Below, one piece after another: positions 36,421 through 48,159 of a stretch of DNA of 64,000 bases; positions within the stretch are counted from its first letter, which is position 1; each line of letters opens with the position of its first letter. Source of the DNA: Stomorhina lunata (lineage: Eukaryota; Arthropoda; Insecta; Diptera; Rhiniidae); the NCBI GenBank assembly GCA_933228675.1, contig OW121742.1, positions 126,457,983-126,521,982 on the forward strand. The letters are read 5' to 3'. The notes below the pieces were generated by a model. That model did no database searches. It was given only the letters and a program-made list of their open reading frames with translations, and had not been told where the DNA came from. The position numbers and the translations under genes are program-made.

Positions 36421-38867
36421 ATGAGTGATGATGAGGAGCAGCAGGTTAATGCCAAAACCCATAAGCAACTGTTGCAGGCTATCAGCAGTTTGGGGAAAAC
36501 TCAACATATAAGAAAATCAACACGTGATGAACCCAAATTACAGCAAGATGAATTTCAATTGGTCAAGGGAGCAGCAGTAACAAAAAAGTCTCATCCTGTG
36601 GGTGTTAATGATATAGTTAATGTCTTGAAAGGCACCAAAAGGCACTTGAATACGGGAAAACAATTAAAAAATGTAGTGACCACTAAGAAAGTGTTGGAAA
36701 GACCTCTGGAGAAGCCTGCGGCAGAAAGAATAAAACGCACCATTGGTTATGAAAACGTTAAAAAGAAGTTGGCCAAATGGGATGCTGTGGTGGCCAAAAA
36801 TAGATCTTCTGAGACTCAGGTAATTATTGGAAATATTTTAAATTACCTACCCTATTTATATTTTATTATATTTTAAAGGTCTTTCCTTTAAAAGGTGAAA
36901 CTATTTATGTCAACACTTCTCTGAATCGTCAACCTTTGGAACAATCTATTAAAAGTGATTTAATGATGCAAATGGAAGAATTGGAAAACAAGTATGCCAA
37001 ACTAAAACGTGAAGAGATGGGAGACACAGATGATCCCCAGGAATTGGAGAGGCGTGAACAAGAATTGCTAAAAAAGAAATTGACTAAAGAAGAGCTAATG
37101 GCCAAGCGTAAAGAGTTGGCCTATTTGAAAATGCGAGAATCCCAAAAATCAGCCAAGGCCCGTTTACAAAATAAAATAAAATCGAAAAAGTATCATAAAC
37201 TGATGAAGCGTCAAAAGATGCAGGAGCAAATAAAACAATTCGAGTTATTACAAAAAACTGATCCCGAGGCTGCCCTGGAGAAACTAAATGCCTTAGAAAA
37301 GTCTAGAGTAATGGAAAGAGCCAGTTTGAGACATAAAAATACAGGAACTTGGGCCAAAAATTTACAAGTAAGAGCAAAATATGACAAGGATGTGCGTAAA
37401 GATTTGTCAGAACAACTGCAAATAAGTAGACAATTAACACAGAAGACCCATGAATCTGATAATGAAAATGAAGAAAACCAGGAAAGAGACAACACCTTAA
37501 ATGCCACAGCTGAAGAGGAGGAAATGGATTATGATCCTTTTAATCCCTGGACAAAAGTGGGTAAAAATGCCAACAAAGAAGCCACAGCAGAGCAGGAAGA
37601 CAAGGCCAATTGGCGTAAATACTGGTTAGAACGTAATGATAATGAAAAAATTATGGAAGAATATAAAAAACTGCTGCAAGATGAAGAAGCAGAAGAAAGC
37701 CAAGAAGAACATAAAAATGATAAAGAAATTCCCGAAAATTTAAGTGAAGAGGAGTTAAATAAGGCAAAGCCCTTAAAAAATAAGGTATCTAAAAATAAGA
37801 AGCTTAAAAATAAAACAAAAGTATCAACAAAGAAAAGTTCTAAAATCGAAAATGGTTGGGTGGTAGAGGAGATTGATCCCTCTACTAATAAATCTATAGA
37901 TGATATATTCGATGCCCAGGAGGACCTTATTAAGGAAACTCTAATCAAAAAAATGGAAATCATTAAAAATAAAGCTGAACAGTTAAAGAAAGCCAATAAG
38001 AAACAACCAAAGCGTTTAGGAAAATCAGGAGATGCCTTAAAAAATCTTAAAGATTTATCATTTAAAAATGATATCAAAAAACCTATATTAGATGAAGAAC
38101 TTACACACGAATTAGATGAAAATAAGGGAAATGATGTGGATATAAATGAAACTTTAGAAAAGGCTTTAAAAGCGGGAGAAAATAAGAATAAAGAGGATAT
38201 AACAGCTACAAAGCTAAGTGACACTATAGATCCCACTAAATTGGCGGCTGTTAAATTAAAACAAAAAGGTAGATATGATACGATTAATGTGGCCTTAGAT
38301 GATGTTGATATGGAAGAGGATGACGAATTTGATGCTAATGCCGAGCAACAAATGACCATTGCCCAGGCCTTCGAAGATGACGATATTGTGGCAGACTTTA
38401 GTAAAGACAAAACAAACGACTCGGAGGTAAAAGATGCTGAAATAGAGCTGGCCATGCCAGGTTGGGGTTCATGGGCTGGAGCTGGTATTTCCAAAGAGCG
38501 TATGGAAAAACGTAACAAGCGTTTACTACTAAAGTTGGCTCCTAAAGAAAAAAGACGTGATGAAAACAAAGAAGGTGTGTACATAAATGAGGAAGCCAGT
38601 AAAAAATTAAGAAGTCATTTAGTGTCCGATGTTCCCTTCCCCTTTACCTCCCTTAAGGATTATGAAGCCAGCATACGGGCACCCTTGGGTCGTAATTTTG
38701 TTACTGAAACAGCTTTCCGTTTACTTACACGTCCCTCTGTTATAACACAAAAGGGCAAGATTATAGAGCCTATGGATGAAAGCGAATTACTGAAACCTGA
38801 TCGTAAACTAAGAAATCCTGTAGATATAAGAATTGCTAAAATGGCTGAGGCAAAAGCTAAAGCGTAA
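36421..38867 (+). CDS. U3 small nucleolar RNA-associated protein 14
   Basis: Homologue of Utp14, a nucleolar component of the small-subunit processome needed for 18S rRNA maturation; it activates the DEAH helicase Dhr1 in yeast. Model: 36421-36819 and 36879-38867, 795 residues, with one 59-bp GT-AG intron. The protein is highly charged, with long Lys/Glu coiled-coil stretches (about residues 155-290), the KIKSKKYHKLMKRQKMQEQI block followed by RASLRHKNTGTWAKNLQVRA, and near residue 660 the family signature PGWGSWAG. The C-terminus has FPFTSLKDYEASIRAPLGRN and PVDIRIAKM, the conserved end of the family. A poly(A) signal lies at 38951. The 351-codon antisense frame at 37529-38584 is a shadow. 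The Drosophila counterpart is, from memory, CG12301; that name is not verified here. Confidence 0.94.
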
Positions 38868-38976
38868 AGGTTTTATTTTAGGCTTAAAACATAAATGAAA
38901 TAATTGTTGTGTAATAGTTGTATTTTTTTAAATGAAAATCTTTTGAATGAAATAAAAAATACAAATTTTGAAGATT

Positions 38977-41900
38977 TTATTCTACCACAAAACAATAGTA
39001 GTTCTTAAACATTAGTGGAGCCTCATCGTCCGAAATGAAATTACGTTCTGGTTTAACTGAGGCAAATGGATTCTGGGTGGGCGGCTGTATTAAACGCAAT
39101 TTACGTTTGCACTCTTCCGTAAAGCGGGTCATATCCAAAGGACTTTCATATTCTGTATAGGCGGTTACCACTATGGGCACTTGAAGTTTGGCTGCGGCTA
39201 ATATAGTTTCCGGCCAGGTGTCTTCCATATTGTAGCCAGTGGAACGATATAAGCCGGCATTGAAGAAGCAAACTAAATATAAATTTTTATAAATCAATTT
39301 TGGATAAAATGTTAAGATGAACTTAAAGGAGGGGGAAGGGTAATAACACATTTAAATCCTATTCGGAGGACAATAGTTAACAACAAATCGTTGAAGATGC
39401 TAAATTAATTGTATTTTCCTAGCAATGTCAGTGCTTATTTGTTTGAAAAGAAAAACTTACTTTTTTCCCTTTCTTTTAAATATTTGTTTTGATCTACATT
39501 TTACTTAATTTTACTGAAACACTTTTAAAATAACACTATTCATTTTCTTTTTTGTTAATATTTTTTATACAAAATTTATTCCGATTGAAAGAAAGCTCTA
39601 ATTTGGCTCCAAAAAAGTTTGTTTACTTTTGAAAGGTGTTGCCATACATAATGTTAATGTTAATAACATTAAAGTATTGCCAGATTTACGGAAATGCAAA
39701 CCCGTTACAATTTTACTAATTTGAAATAATTAGTGGAAGAATAGAAAAAATAAATAAAGCCTTCAGAAGGAAAAGTAGTTAAAAATTGTAAAAAGGACTT
39801 TTACAACTGCTAGTAAGTTTAATTACAACGGACAACTGTTAAATCTAAGTGTGGAGTTGAAATAAAGAAGTTTTGGTTCAAAATTTAATTAATTTTTGTG
39901 TATATTCATACTTACTTAAATTAGGCATTAGAAACTTGTCGGAAGTACAATAATCGTGATAGATATAAGACTCAAAGAAATATTTTACATTTCGTTTCGC
40001 TTTCCTACAGGCAGTGCAGCATCTAAAAGTTAAAATATATATATATGCATACATAATCTAGCAATTCTTTTTGAAAACTTACTTTGTCTTTTGCAATTGA
40101 TCGAAAGATATATTGCGGGGATTTAATTCCGGGCCCACAAATACAATATTCAGATTTTTTACACTTGGAGTTATATGAAGGAAAAATAATTCCCATTTAT
40201 GCAAAACATCGACTTCAAACTCAATTTCAGCACCTTTAAATATAATTTAATGTTTATAAAGTCTTTGAAGTGAACGAAAATAAAATTACCAATTAAATGA
40301 ATGGTAAGATTTTCATGATTCTTTAGTTGATCCGCTAGTTTCAAGGCATACCAAGCAGTTAAGGGTCCAGTCGAAATTTGAGTTAGACTAGCATACTCAA
40401 AGTTCTCAGGGAGATCTGAAATAGAAGAGATTTAAAATAAATATTTTTTATAATTTTCATTCCTATATGACAACGGTAACACTGTTTTGCCATTTTATTA
40501 TAAGACACTGAAATACAACAATAACGAGTCCCGTAACAGTCTATAAAATATTTAAACAAAATTGAAGGGACTGCTTGCTTTACATCTACAATTAATCTTA
40601 GTTATTACTTACCATGGCCCAACTTCTTAAAGATCTCCCTTGTATTCAAACACATCATAGGTACTTCTTTCAATATCTTTGTTGGCAAACCGGGATCCAT
40701 ACGTCCAAATTTCTCTTGAAACTGTACAAGTTCCTTAAACAGCTGATACGATTTACACCATTTTGCATGCTCCTCAGGTTTCAGATGTTCCGGATGCTCG
40801 ATACAGTATGAAATCATACCACATTCCGAACAGTCATGCAGCATTTCAAAACGATATTCTCGACATTGGACATTATTGCAGAGGCGGGGAAATAAGATAA
40901 CTTCTTGTTCGGTGGCATCTAGGGAACGATTAAGGATTGATTCAACTTTTCGTATAGTTATAATGCGATATGAACGAAAGTTATCAGCAGACATGGTGGA
41001 GCAGTTTTTGAAAATGTGACCATCTAGAATGTTATTAAAATAAATATTGATATATAGATTATAAAATACTAGTTAGTTCCAAGACTCTCTGAAAGTTTTC
41101 TAGAAATAATTTTAAAGTCGACACTTTAAACGGCAACCTTTATTCGAATGTCAACTAGAAATAGTGCGTTAAAGAATTTGTATCAATCTTAAGCAATCGT
41201 TGATGAGATTGTATTGTAGTCTGTACTTTTTGTATTATTAAATGCAAAAATATTACATCTACAAGTTTTTGATGAATGAATATGAATTTTTGAACTAGAG
41301 CCAAAAAAATATTTCTTTAGAAGAAAATCGATTTCATTACATGTAATTGCCTTATCACCCATGTCGTAAATAATTTTTAGCCTCCACCATCACCACCAGC
41401 AACAGACCAAACGTTTAGATCATTAATCATATTGGCGGACGCAGTCATGCATAGGTTTCAATAAATTTACATTTAAACATAAAATTTATAGAAAATTGTT
41501 TACTTATATACATTAGCTTGTGAGTACTCACCACACGCTTCGACTGCCACCTGTTGTAAGGCATAACACAATTGTTGATGTTCCGCGTCATTTTGCATGT
41601 GTTCCAAACTACAATAATATGTCATATGGCATTTTGAGCATTCAATTGGCTGGGCCAGTTTACACAAATCAGTTTTGCAATGCTAATGTTTTTTTGTTGA
41701 TTTGAAATTAGAAAGAGAAAGAAAATATTGTTTAATATTTATTTGTAAATTTTTTTAATAGTTAAATGCTTTACATTACACAAGGCCACCAGAAAATATT
41801 TCCTGGGCTTATAAATATATTCAATGTACTCTTCTTCATCATCACTGGACTCGATGTCCGTAACAGGCCCCTGATCAAACATTTTCTGAAGATTTTCCAT
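38977..41900 (-). CDS. MYND zinc-finger protein, MSS51-like
   Basis: Minus-strand model: 41900-41775, 41682-41532, 41023-40613, 40415-40290, 40233-40083, 40022-39916, 39272-38977. All joins are GT-AG and in frame, giving 455 residues from MENLQKMFDQ. There are two MYND-type Cys/His clusters: HCKTDLC...CSKCHMTYYC...H...C (exons 1-2) and CNNVQCREYRFEMLHDCSEC...YC...C (exon 3). The second half, with ISTGPLTAWYALKLADQ, FVGPELNP, CCTAC and FNAGLYRSTGYN, resembles the C-terminal domain of MSS51/ZMYND17 proteins. MSS51 is a mitochondrial translation factor in yeast and a muscle protein in vertebrates; the role here is not inferable. The true start is unsure: the frame stays open to an acceptor at 41926, so a further 5' exon may exist. 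The stop codon lies inside AATAAA. Confidence 0.82.
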
Positions 41901-41926
41901 TAAGGTATTGGGCAGATTTTCATCAC

Positions 41927-42640
41927 CTTTAAATAGGGAGAATTTTATTTAAAATTGCAAAAACTTAAAAATATGTGGCTCTAATTGTCTCTTTAAAGCT
42001 GTGAAATTGTACCTTGCAATTTTAAAAAAACTTATTTGCGCAATGGTAATACTGTTTTTACCGTAACCTTCTTAGTGTCAAATATCACGGATAATGTTGC
42101 CAGCTTGACATTGTTAAATTTGAGCGAATTTATTTACTGAGATAGTAATGCCAGATTTATTTTGTATGCCAACAAATTTAATATGGTTGTCAGTCGTTTC
42201 TTAAGTTTAGATATCATCGTTTAAAACACTATACAGTTAAACAGGTAGTTTCTCAGATATGGATCCTATCGTTGTTTAACTTCTACCTCTCTAAACCACC
42301 CGTTCCGCCTCAAGACTTTGAAGTGGTATCAGAAGCATACGATTGCACGATAATGGCTACGGGCAGTAATGTGGACGACCTAATATTATTATATCAATAT
42401 CATATACAATTTATTTACTGGACTTAACCTGAACCAACTAAATCATCAGCAACCTTATTTACCACTCGTCCCAAAATATTAGAAGTGACATTCGGCAGCT
42501 TATTCTCGTCCTCAGCACATGTCACAGTAACCAAATATCTCTGTAGGAATATGGCCCTCAAGTCGCTAGCCGGCAGCACTTGAAGAAAAGATAATCCCCT
42601 ACTGAGCAAAACGAAGTGAAAAAAACTCCCAAGATGTTAA
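41927..42640. other. Upstream of MYND gene, no gene seen
   Basis: May contain the missing 5' exon of the MYND gene. Short minus-strand frame 42424-42609 has no recognisable domain and may be a transposon remnant. Confidence 0.35.
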
Positions 42641-42644
42641 AGTG

Positions 42645-42948
42645 CAACTTATGCCAAAAGTGCAAATCATTTAACGTCAAGTCATTCTCAAATTCAAGTC
42701 AAAGTTCAAATCATTCTGAAAGTGCAAGTCATTGTTAAAGTGCAAGACATTTTTAAAGTGCAAGTCATTTTTTTAAGTGCAAGTCATTCTCAAAGTTCAA
42801 GTCATAGTTCAAATCATTCTCAAAGTGCAAGTCATTGTTAAAGTGCAAATCATTTTAAAGTTCAAGTTATTTTCAAAGTGCAAGTCATTTTTTTAATGCA
42901 AGTCATTTTCAAAGTGCAAGTCATTGTTAGAGTGCAAGTTCGTTTTGT
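42645..42948. repeat. ~17-18-bp minisatellite
   Basis: About 17 imperfect tandem copies of AAAGTGCAAGTCATTNTT or a shortened form (AGTTCAAGTCATTCTC). No coding potential. Confidence 0.9.
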
Positions 42949-43049
42949 GCTCTAGACTGCTCTGGAAGATTGGCTCGGCTTTAGATCGAGCTTCGTACTT
43001 GGCAGCAATGAACAACATACATAGGGACACCCCCAACTTCCAATAGCAA

Positions 43050-43071
43050 TATATATATATATATATATATT
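43050..43071. repeat. (AT)11 microsatellite
   Basis: Uninterrupted dinucleotide run of 22 bases at the left edge of a transposon-derived block. Confidence 0.95.
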
Positions 43072-43129
43072 TAGTCCTTTAATTCCTGGTGGAACATAGG
43101 GCCTTATTATAGCAATAGAAGAATATAAT

Positions 43130-43640
43130 TCGCTTTGGAATACAAGAGTTATTCTATCACAACAGGGATCGGAATGGAGCAACAGACTTAACAGCTTTTG
43201 GTCCCGCATAGACCATGCTTTGTACAACATGCATATGCCCAGTGGTTCTCATAAAAATCACACCTATGTATTCAGCTACCAACCCTACTTCCTTTTGTTC
43301 TAAGGATTTTCGGACGCAAGTAGTTGAAGTAATACAATTTCTTGGCCTAGGTCTCCAAATAGATCGCCCGTTAACACCGGATTGATGAAATTGTAAATGT
43401 AAGAGCTGTTACTACAGAATCATTCTTCTGTTATCCTTAACTCCCAGTGGAGAAGGGGCCTCAACCATCCTTTTATATCGAACTCCATTGCGAGATGTTA
43501 GATATACATCTTTCCATGAATAGTTTGCTGCTTGTAACTCCGCATCAATTGACCTTTTTCACGTTCTAGCAGGTGTACCAACACGACGGCCGCTTGTAGA
43601 GCAATGTTGGTATTTGGCCTTCGAAGTGTGTGACCTATAC
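43130..43640. repeat. Dispersed repeat, copy 2, segments reordered
   Basis: Matches the repeat at 23990-24490. The order is the segment with GGAGCAACAGACTTAACAGC (like 23990-24130), then TTTCTTGGCCTAGGTCTCC (like 24370-24490), then CCTCAACCATCCTTTTATAT to CACGACGGCCGC (like 24128-24370). Compared with copy 1, the last two blocks are exchanged. Confidence 0.72.
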
Positions 43641-43739
43641 ACCGCTATTTCCGTTGACATGCCTCTATTAAAGAAGGGATTTGGTTTGTAGCCTTTAGTA
43701 GATCTTAATTTCTTATGCGATTCGGCCACCATATTTTAA

Positions 43740-44385
43740 GGACTTAGGTTAGGTTGAAAAGGTAATGCCAAGAAAGTGACATCTTTACTCGTGATCCTTG
43801 TGATCCTTTCTGAAAGTAAATAACGATAGCGGGAAGAGAAAGAAAGTGAGGAGTGAAGTGAGAAGTTTTATCCCATCTACTTCGTCTGGAATTCAGGGCG
43901 CAGTGGCCAGTTAGAAAACCTATGCATTTCCTAAGACTATTAAGACCTAGCAAGAGCTTGTATATTTAAGTTGGGCCATAAGGTCCTACATATTGTGCAA
44001 GTGTCCAAGTTATGCCAAATTTTAGGTGTTTCCTCACCGATTCAAGACTTAATGCCCATAAAAAGGTGACATATAGGTGGAGCTATCTCTGTCACCGCGA
44101 GCATATCAGTTCCCCACTCGAGCCAAGTCTTGCGATTTCGTCAGCAGTTTCGTTGCCTTCGATGTCGCAATGACCAGGAACCCAGCAAAGTCTTACCCTA
44201 TATGTATCAGCCAAGCTGATGATAGTTAATCTACATGATTTGACTAGTTTTGAGGTGATACTACATCCTTCCAGAGCAGCCGGCTATCAACGTAGATTGT
44301 CACCTCGCTGTCTACAGGAATGTTGTATGAAATAAGTTCAGTGGCTTTCAGAAGGATTATCGATGGCATTTGTGCGTTTCCAAGT
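43740..44385 (-). pseudogene. LINE fragment with RNase H domain
   Basis: Minus-strand reading gives VDSRLLWKDVVSPQ and then LADTYRVRLCWVPGHCDIEG followed by NETADEIARLGSS. The block WVPGH(C)DIEGNExADELAR is the C-terminal active-site region of the RNase H domain found in I, R1 and related non-LTR retrotransposons. Downstream (43953-43744) LTGHCALNSRR resembles the tail after RNase H (LTGHC). Stops interrupt it, so it is a relic. Confidence 0.82.
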
Positions 44386-44570
44386 TTCGCAGCCGTAATC
44401 AGAATCATAATATCCTATATAAAATTTTAAAAATAAATCTCTTGCCTTACAAGGATCGGAAAAAAGTCTAGTGTCGAAATAAAAATATAATTGTTTACAA
44501 ATTTAGGCACTACCCTTCAAAATAATGTTGCACTTATGTTTTATTTACACATTTCTTCTTCAAATCTGCT

Positions 44571-45152
44571 TTAAAGAGAAAATATATTTGTTTTATTATT
44601 TTGTAATTTCACTATATCTTTACCGTTAACCATCATTGCTTCCATTTTCTTTTGTAGATTCAGTATAAATGCACTTTTCTCACTAGCATTTTCACTTTCC
44701 GTTACTTTTTCTTTCGATTTACCCGATTTATTAGCATTAGCACTATTTACAGGTTGTTTCACTTTAGAATCTTTATTAGCTTTCGCATGTGATTCTTTGG
44801 CATTTGTAGTTTTGGTGGGTTTTTGCATAAATTTACTTTTCATTAAGTTTTGCAAATTTTCTAAAGGATCCTGATCCTTGGATTGGGTTTTATCTGGAGA
44901 GTTTTTTGGGGGCGTTGAAGAATCTTTAGAATCATCCATTAGATCAGGCATATCGTCGTCATCATCATCATTATCTTCTGCTGCTGTAGTTTTTAGGTCA
45001 ATCAACTCATGGGGTAGTTGTGACTTTTGCTGTGCTGCCGCCGCTTTTTCTGGCAGTTGTTGTGATCCATCATCTTGATTTTCTAATAATTTTGAACGAT
45101 TTGCCTTATTACGCGGTCTATTACGTACTCGATTGTTTTTCTTATTAGGCAT
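44571..45152 (-). CDS. Uncharacterised low-complexity charged protein (193 aa)
   Basis: Single-exon frame on the minus strand. The N-terminus is strongly basic (MPNKKNNRVRNRPRNKANRS), like a nuclear or nucleolar signal. A Gln/Ala run follows, then an acidic patch (EDNDDDDDDMPDLMDDS, residues about 58-75), a Lys/Ser/Thr-rich middle, and a less biased C-terminus with SAFILNLQKKMEAMMV that could form a short helix. No domain is recognised. The frame is supported as real by the clean start near a divergent neighbour, coding-like codon use, and a TTTATT (AATAAA on the minus strand) at 44540-44545 about 25 bases after the stop. It lies next to LINE debris, but nothing in its composition suggests a transposon origin. 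Function unknown. Confidence 0.7.
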   Translation of the reverse strand: MPNKKNNRVRNRPRNKANRSKLLENQDDGSQQLPEKAAAAQQKSQLPHELIDLKTTAAEDNDDDDDDMPDLMDDSKDSSTPPKNSPDKTQSKDQDPLENLQNLMKSKFMQKPTKTTNAKESHAKANKDSKVKQPVNSANANKSGKSKEKVTESENASEKSAFILNLQKKMEAMMVNGKDIVKLQNNKTNIFSL

Positions 45153-46021
45153 TTTTTATATTTAAAAATTTTTTTTTACTTAAACTTATGCAATTTTTTT
45201 TTAAATAATTATAATTTTTAACAGAACCTCCTCATTTGCCAGTTAAACACTCAATGCGTTTATGCAAAAGTTTTCATTGTTCTTGTCAAACGTAAAAGAC
45301 AGACATTCAGACGGACGACGAGTGGATAGATAGAAGGAAAGGCATTTTCAGAAAAACGGTACCCTTAATTTTGGCTACTGGCCATGTAGAAAGCATCAAC
45401 AAAAGTTTGTACATTATTTATCATTAGCATTTTTTAATTAATCTCACTCGAGACAACTAAACTCAACCACTGAATATACATAGTAAATAGACGAATAGAT
45501 AGATTTAGTTGCTTTATTATACCACTCAAAGAATTTACATCAAAATCTATTTGTAGCCAGACAGCCAAGATCTGAAGACATACAAGGGACATGTGCTTCG
45601 TAAGGCATCCCAAACACTATCAAAGCGATCTTGAATTTGTAAAAATAAAATCTTATTTAACGCACGATAAAGTGGACTAAACAGTCTTGGTATCTAAATT
45701 TTTTACAAAAGTATCATCCATCATGTTTGTCACTTTGTATTATTGAAAAAAATGATATATATCTTTCCATTGTTTCCTATATCTTCAATGAAATGTTTAA
45801 GTTTTTGGGCAAAATTTCAAAAATTTTACAAATAAATTAGCCGCCTTACAAAAATTCAAAACTATTAATTGTTATTTGTTTGAATATGTTTGACTGGTTC
45901 CAAACAACCAATTTTCGCTGTCCTTAGCAACCAACATTTTGTTTATTTTACTAATGCTTTGGATCAAGAACCATTTGTTTTAGTTTGTTTCGAAACTCTT
46001 AAGAAAACGCATTAACTAGAA
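45153..46021. promoter_or_regulatory. Divergent intergenic region
   Basis: About 870 bases between the starts of two genes transcribed away from each other. Both 5' UTRs and promoters are expected here. No core promoter motif can be assigned by eye. Confidence 0.45.
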
Positions 46022-48113
46022 ATGAGTGAAACTAGCCGAACCGGTTTAGTGCCCACACCCAAAAAACCCAGACGTTTTGTGGCGAAAGTATAAAATGTCT
46101 TAAGATCCCGGAAAGATTTATAATTTATATATTTTTTGCAGAAATCCAACAATGCAAATTTGTTGCAAAATTTTGAGGGCCAACCTATGGCTTTATCCTT
46201 AAGGCCATTTGGTGGACTCTACAATCCCTTTGCCAAGGGTTGCTCGGTTTTGTGCAATCATCCAGCTCCAGCCGAAGTAAAGCAAATTATTAATCAATGT
46301 AAACAATCTTTGGTGAGAAATTTAAGACACTTCTATTATTAAGAGCAAAACTAAATTAAAATCTTTTTCCTTCCAAAAGTCGGTAGAGGGAAAAAACATC
46401 CAGCATATGCAAGCCTCCTTCACCGAGAAATCTCCCTCTCCCCATGATGCTCACGACAATATACCCGAGGATCTATTTCGTCGTTATACCGATACAGATT
46501 CTCGTCCCCTAACCCCCACACCCACCATAACCAGCATTCATACTCGCACCAGCGCCGGCTCATTCCTAAATAATCGCCGTTGTATAACCCCCGAATTAGG
46601 TAATAATGATATGATTAAACGCAAAAAAATTATACTCGATCTTAGAAGATCTCACTCCCAAGAGACTTTATATTGGAAGCCATGTTCGGATTTATCCAGT
46701 GGTCCCGGCTTTGGAGACAGTGATCATAAGGCTCGTAGTGCTGGAGCAATAGAGGAAAAGAAGAATAAAAAACAAAAATTTGAAGATCAGGCGAGGCCCA
46801 AATCATCCTTGGCCACGGCCACTATTCAAGAAGAGGCGGGGGATTTGGGGGAGGAAAATAAAAAAGTTGTACACACTTGCATTAATGAACAGGATTTTGC
46901 TGATGAAGATATAAGAAGGGGTAAACGGCGAAAGAAAATTAAGGCCGTAGCTAGTGGGTTAAAATAATATTTTATTTAGAGTTTAGTATAATTTTTTGTT
47001 ATTTATTTCAGCTACTGCCACCACTTTTCACTTGAGTCAAGATCCTGAAACACAAGTGGCTACTTTGGGACCTGATTCCTTAAATCCCAGTACACGACCC
47101 AGTTTAATTCCAAATGCCGCAAGCCTTTTGCCCAGTCAAGAAAAACGTGAAAGCGAAGAGGTTTTATTGAAGGGCAGCTTTTTGACGGATGAAGCATTTC
47201 AGGCTTTAAAGACCAAATTGGATATAGATCTTATAGAAAATACATTTGATCGATATGTAAGAAAATATACAGTTGGAATTTTATAATTTTTAGTCATTAT
47301 TTTCTATTACAGCTTAATAGAGCCTATCGGGAAGCTTATAAATATTTGCCCCTTAAATCACGAGATAATAATGATGTGCTCAAGGAACTAGAAAAACTTA
47401 ACATGATTTGTGAAAAAATGCCTCGAAAATTTTCTAAATCTGAAACTAGATTTGATGTACCCATGGATTTAAAGTCCATAGAAAGTAAGAAGTTCTCTCA
47501 AAAATAAAAATGTCGAAACTAAATTCCTATTTTTATCCCACCTAGACATGTCCGTTTTACATTACTTGAGTAGATATGTTTGGGTTTCACGTCAACGCAA
47601 ACAAATCTACAAACGAATTTTCCTTAAATATCTGAAAACTCTGACGGAGCAACAGGAGTTGCAGAAGCAAGATTTAGCCGAAAACGAAATAAGCTTTCCT
47701 CTGCCCAACTATCAGGAACGTTACATGCAAGTTAAGCATTTATATCAGGCCTTGGAGGATGTTTTGGAATTTTATGGCACCGAAAAGAATATAACCAGAG
47801 TATTAGAGTTGATAAACTATGAGGAAATAAAGGATCAGGAAGAAACTGTCAATTTTCGAACTTGGTGTGGCATAGTAGCGTTTGCCGAACGTTTGGCTTT
47901 AGATGATCCCTCCTGCACTGATTCTTGTGATGAGGTAGTTTCAAATTTGTTACTGTAATATTTTTTAGAATTTTAATTTATTTATTAAACAAATTTTAGT
48001 TGGAAAAGGCTGATTTTAATAGCATGGAACTGCGTTTAAGTGCTTTCAAAATTCCCGATAATTTGAAACAAGTGTTTGAGATTATACGCAATACCATGGG
48101 TATCAAACATTAG
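46022..48113 (+). CDS. Conserved-looking protein of unknown function (seven exons)
   Basis: Model: 46022-46087, 46142-46312, 46380-46953, 47012-47256, 47313-47484, 47546-47934, 48000-48113. All introns are 54-67 bases with GT-AG ends, and frame is kept throughout, giving 576 residues. The N-terminus is MSETSRTGLVPTPKKPRRFV, then a hydrophobic-Pro block (MALSLRPFGGLYNPFAKGC). The middle is basic, serine-rich and variable (KRRKKIKAVA). The C-terminal half is rich in aromatic and charged helices (VLHYLSRYVWVSRQRKQIYK, VKHLYQALEDVLEFYGTEKN, NFRTWCGIVAFAERLALDD) and ends FEIIRNTMGIKH. The last part has an EF-hand-like look but no clear calcium loop. I do not recognise the family. The exon 3 donor (GTGGGT at 46954) was chosen because it is the site that keeps frame. 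Very compact introns contrast with the repeat-rich surroundings. Confidence 0.78.
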
Positions 48114-48159
48114 ATGTAGTCACTATGTAAAAACTATAGGAATAACATGGATTGAAAAT

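Noticed and set aside
37529..38584. 351-codon open frame on the minus strand
   Set aside because: Lies exactly antisense to Utp14; Ser/Phe/Leu-rich composition mirrors Lys/Glu/Asp-rich coding on the other strand.
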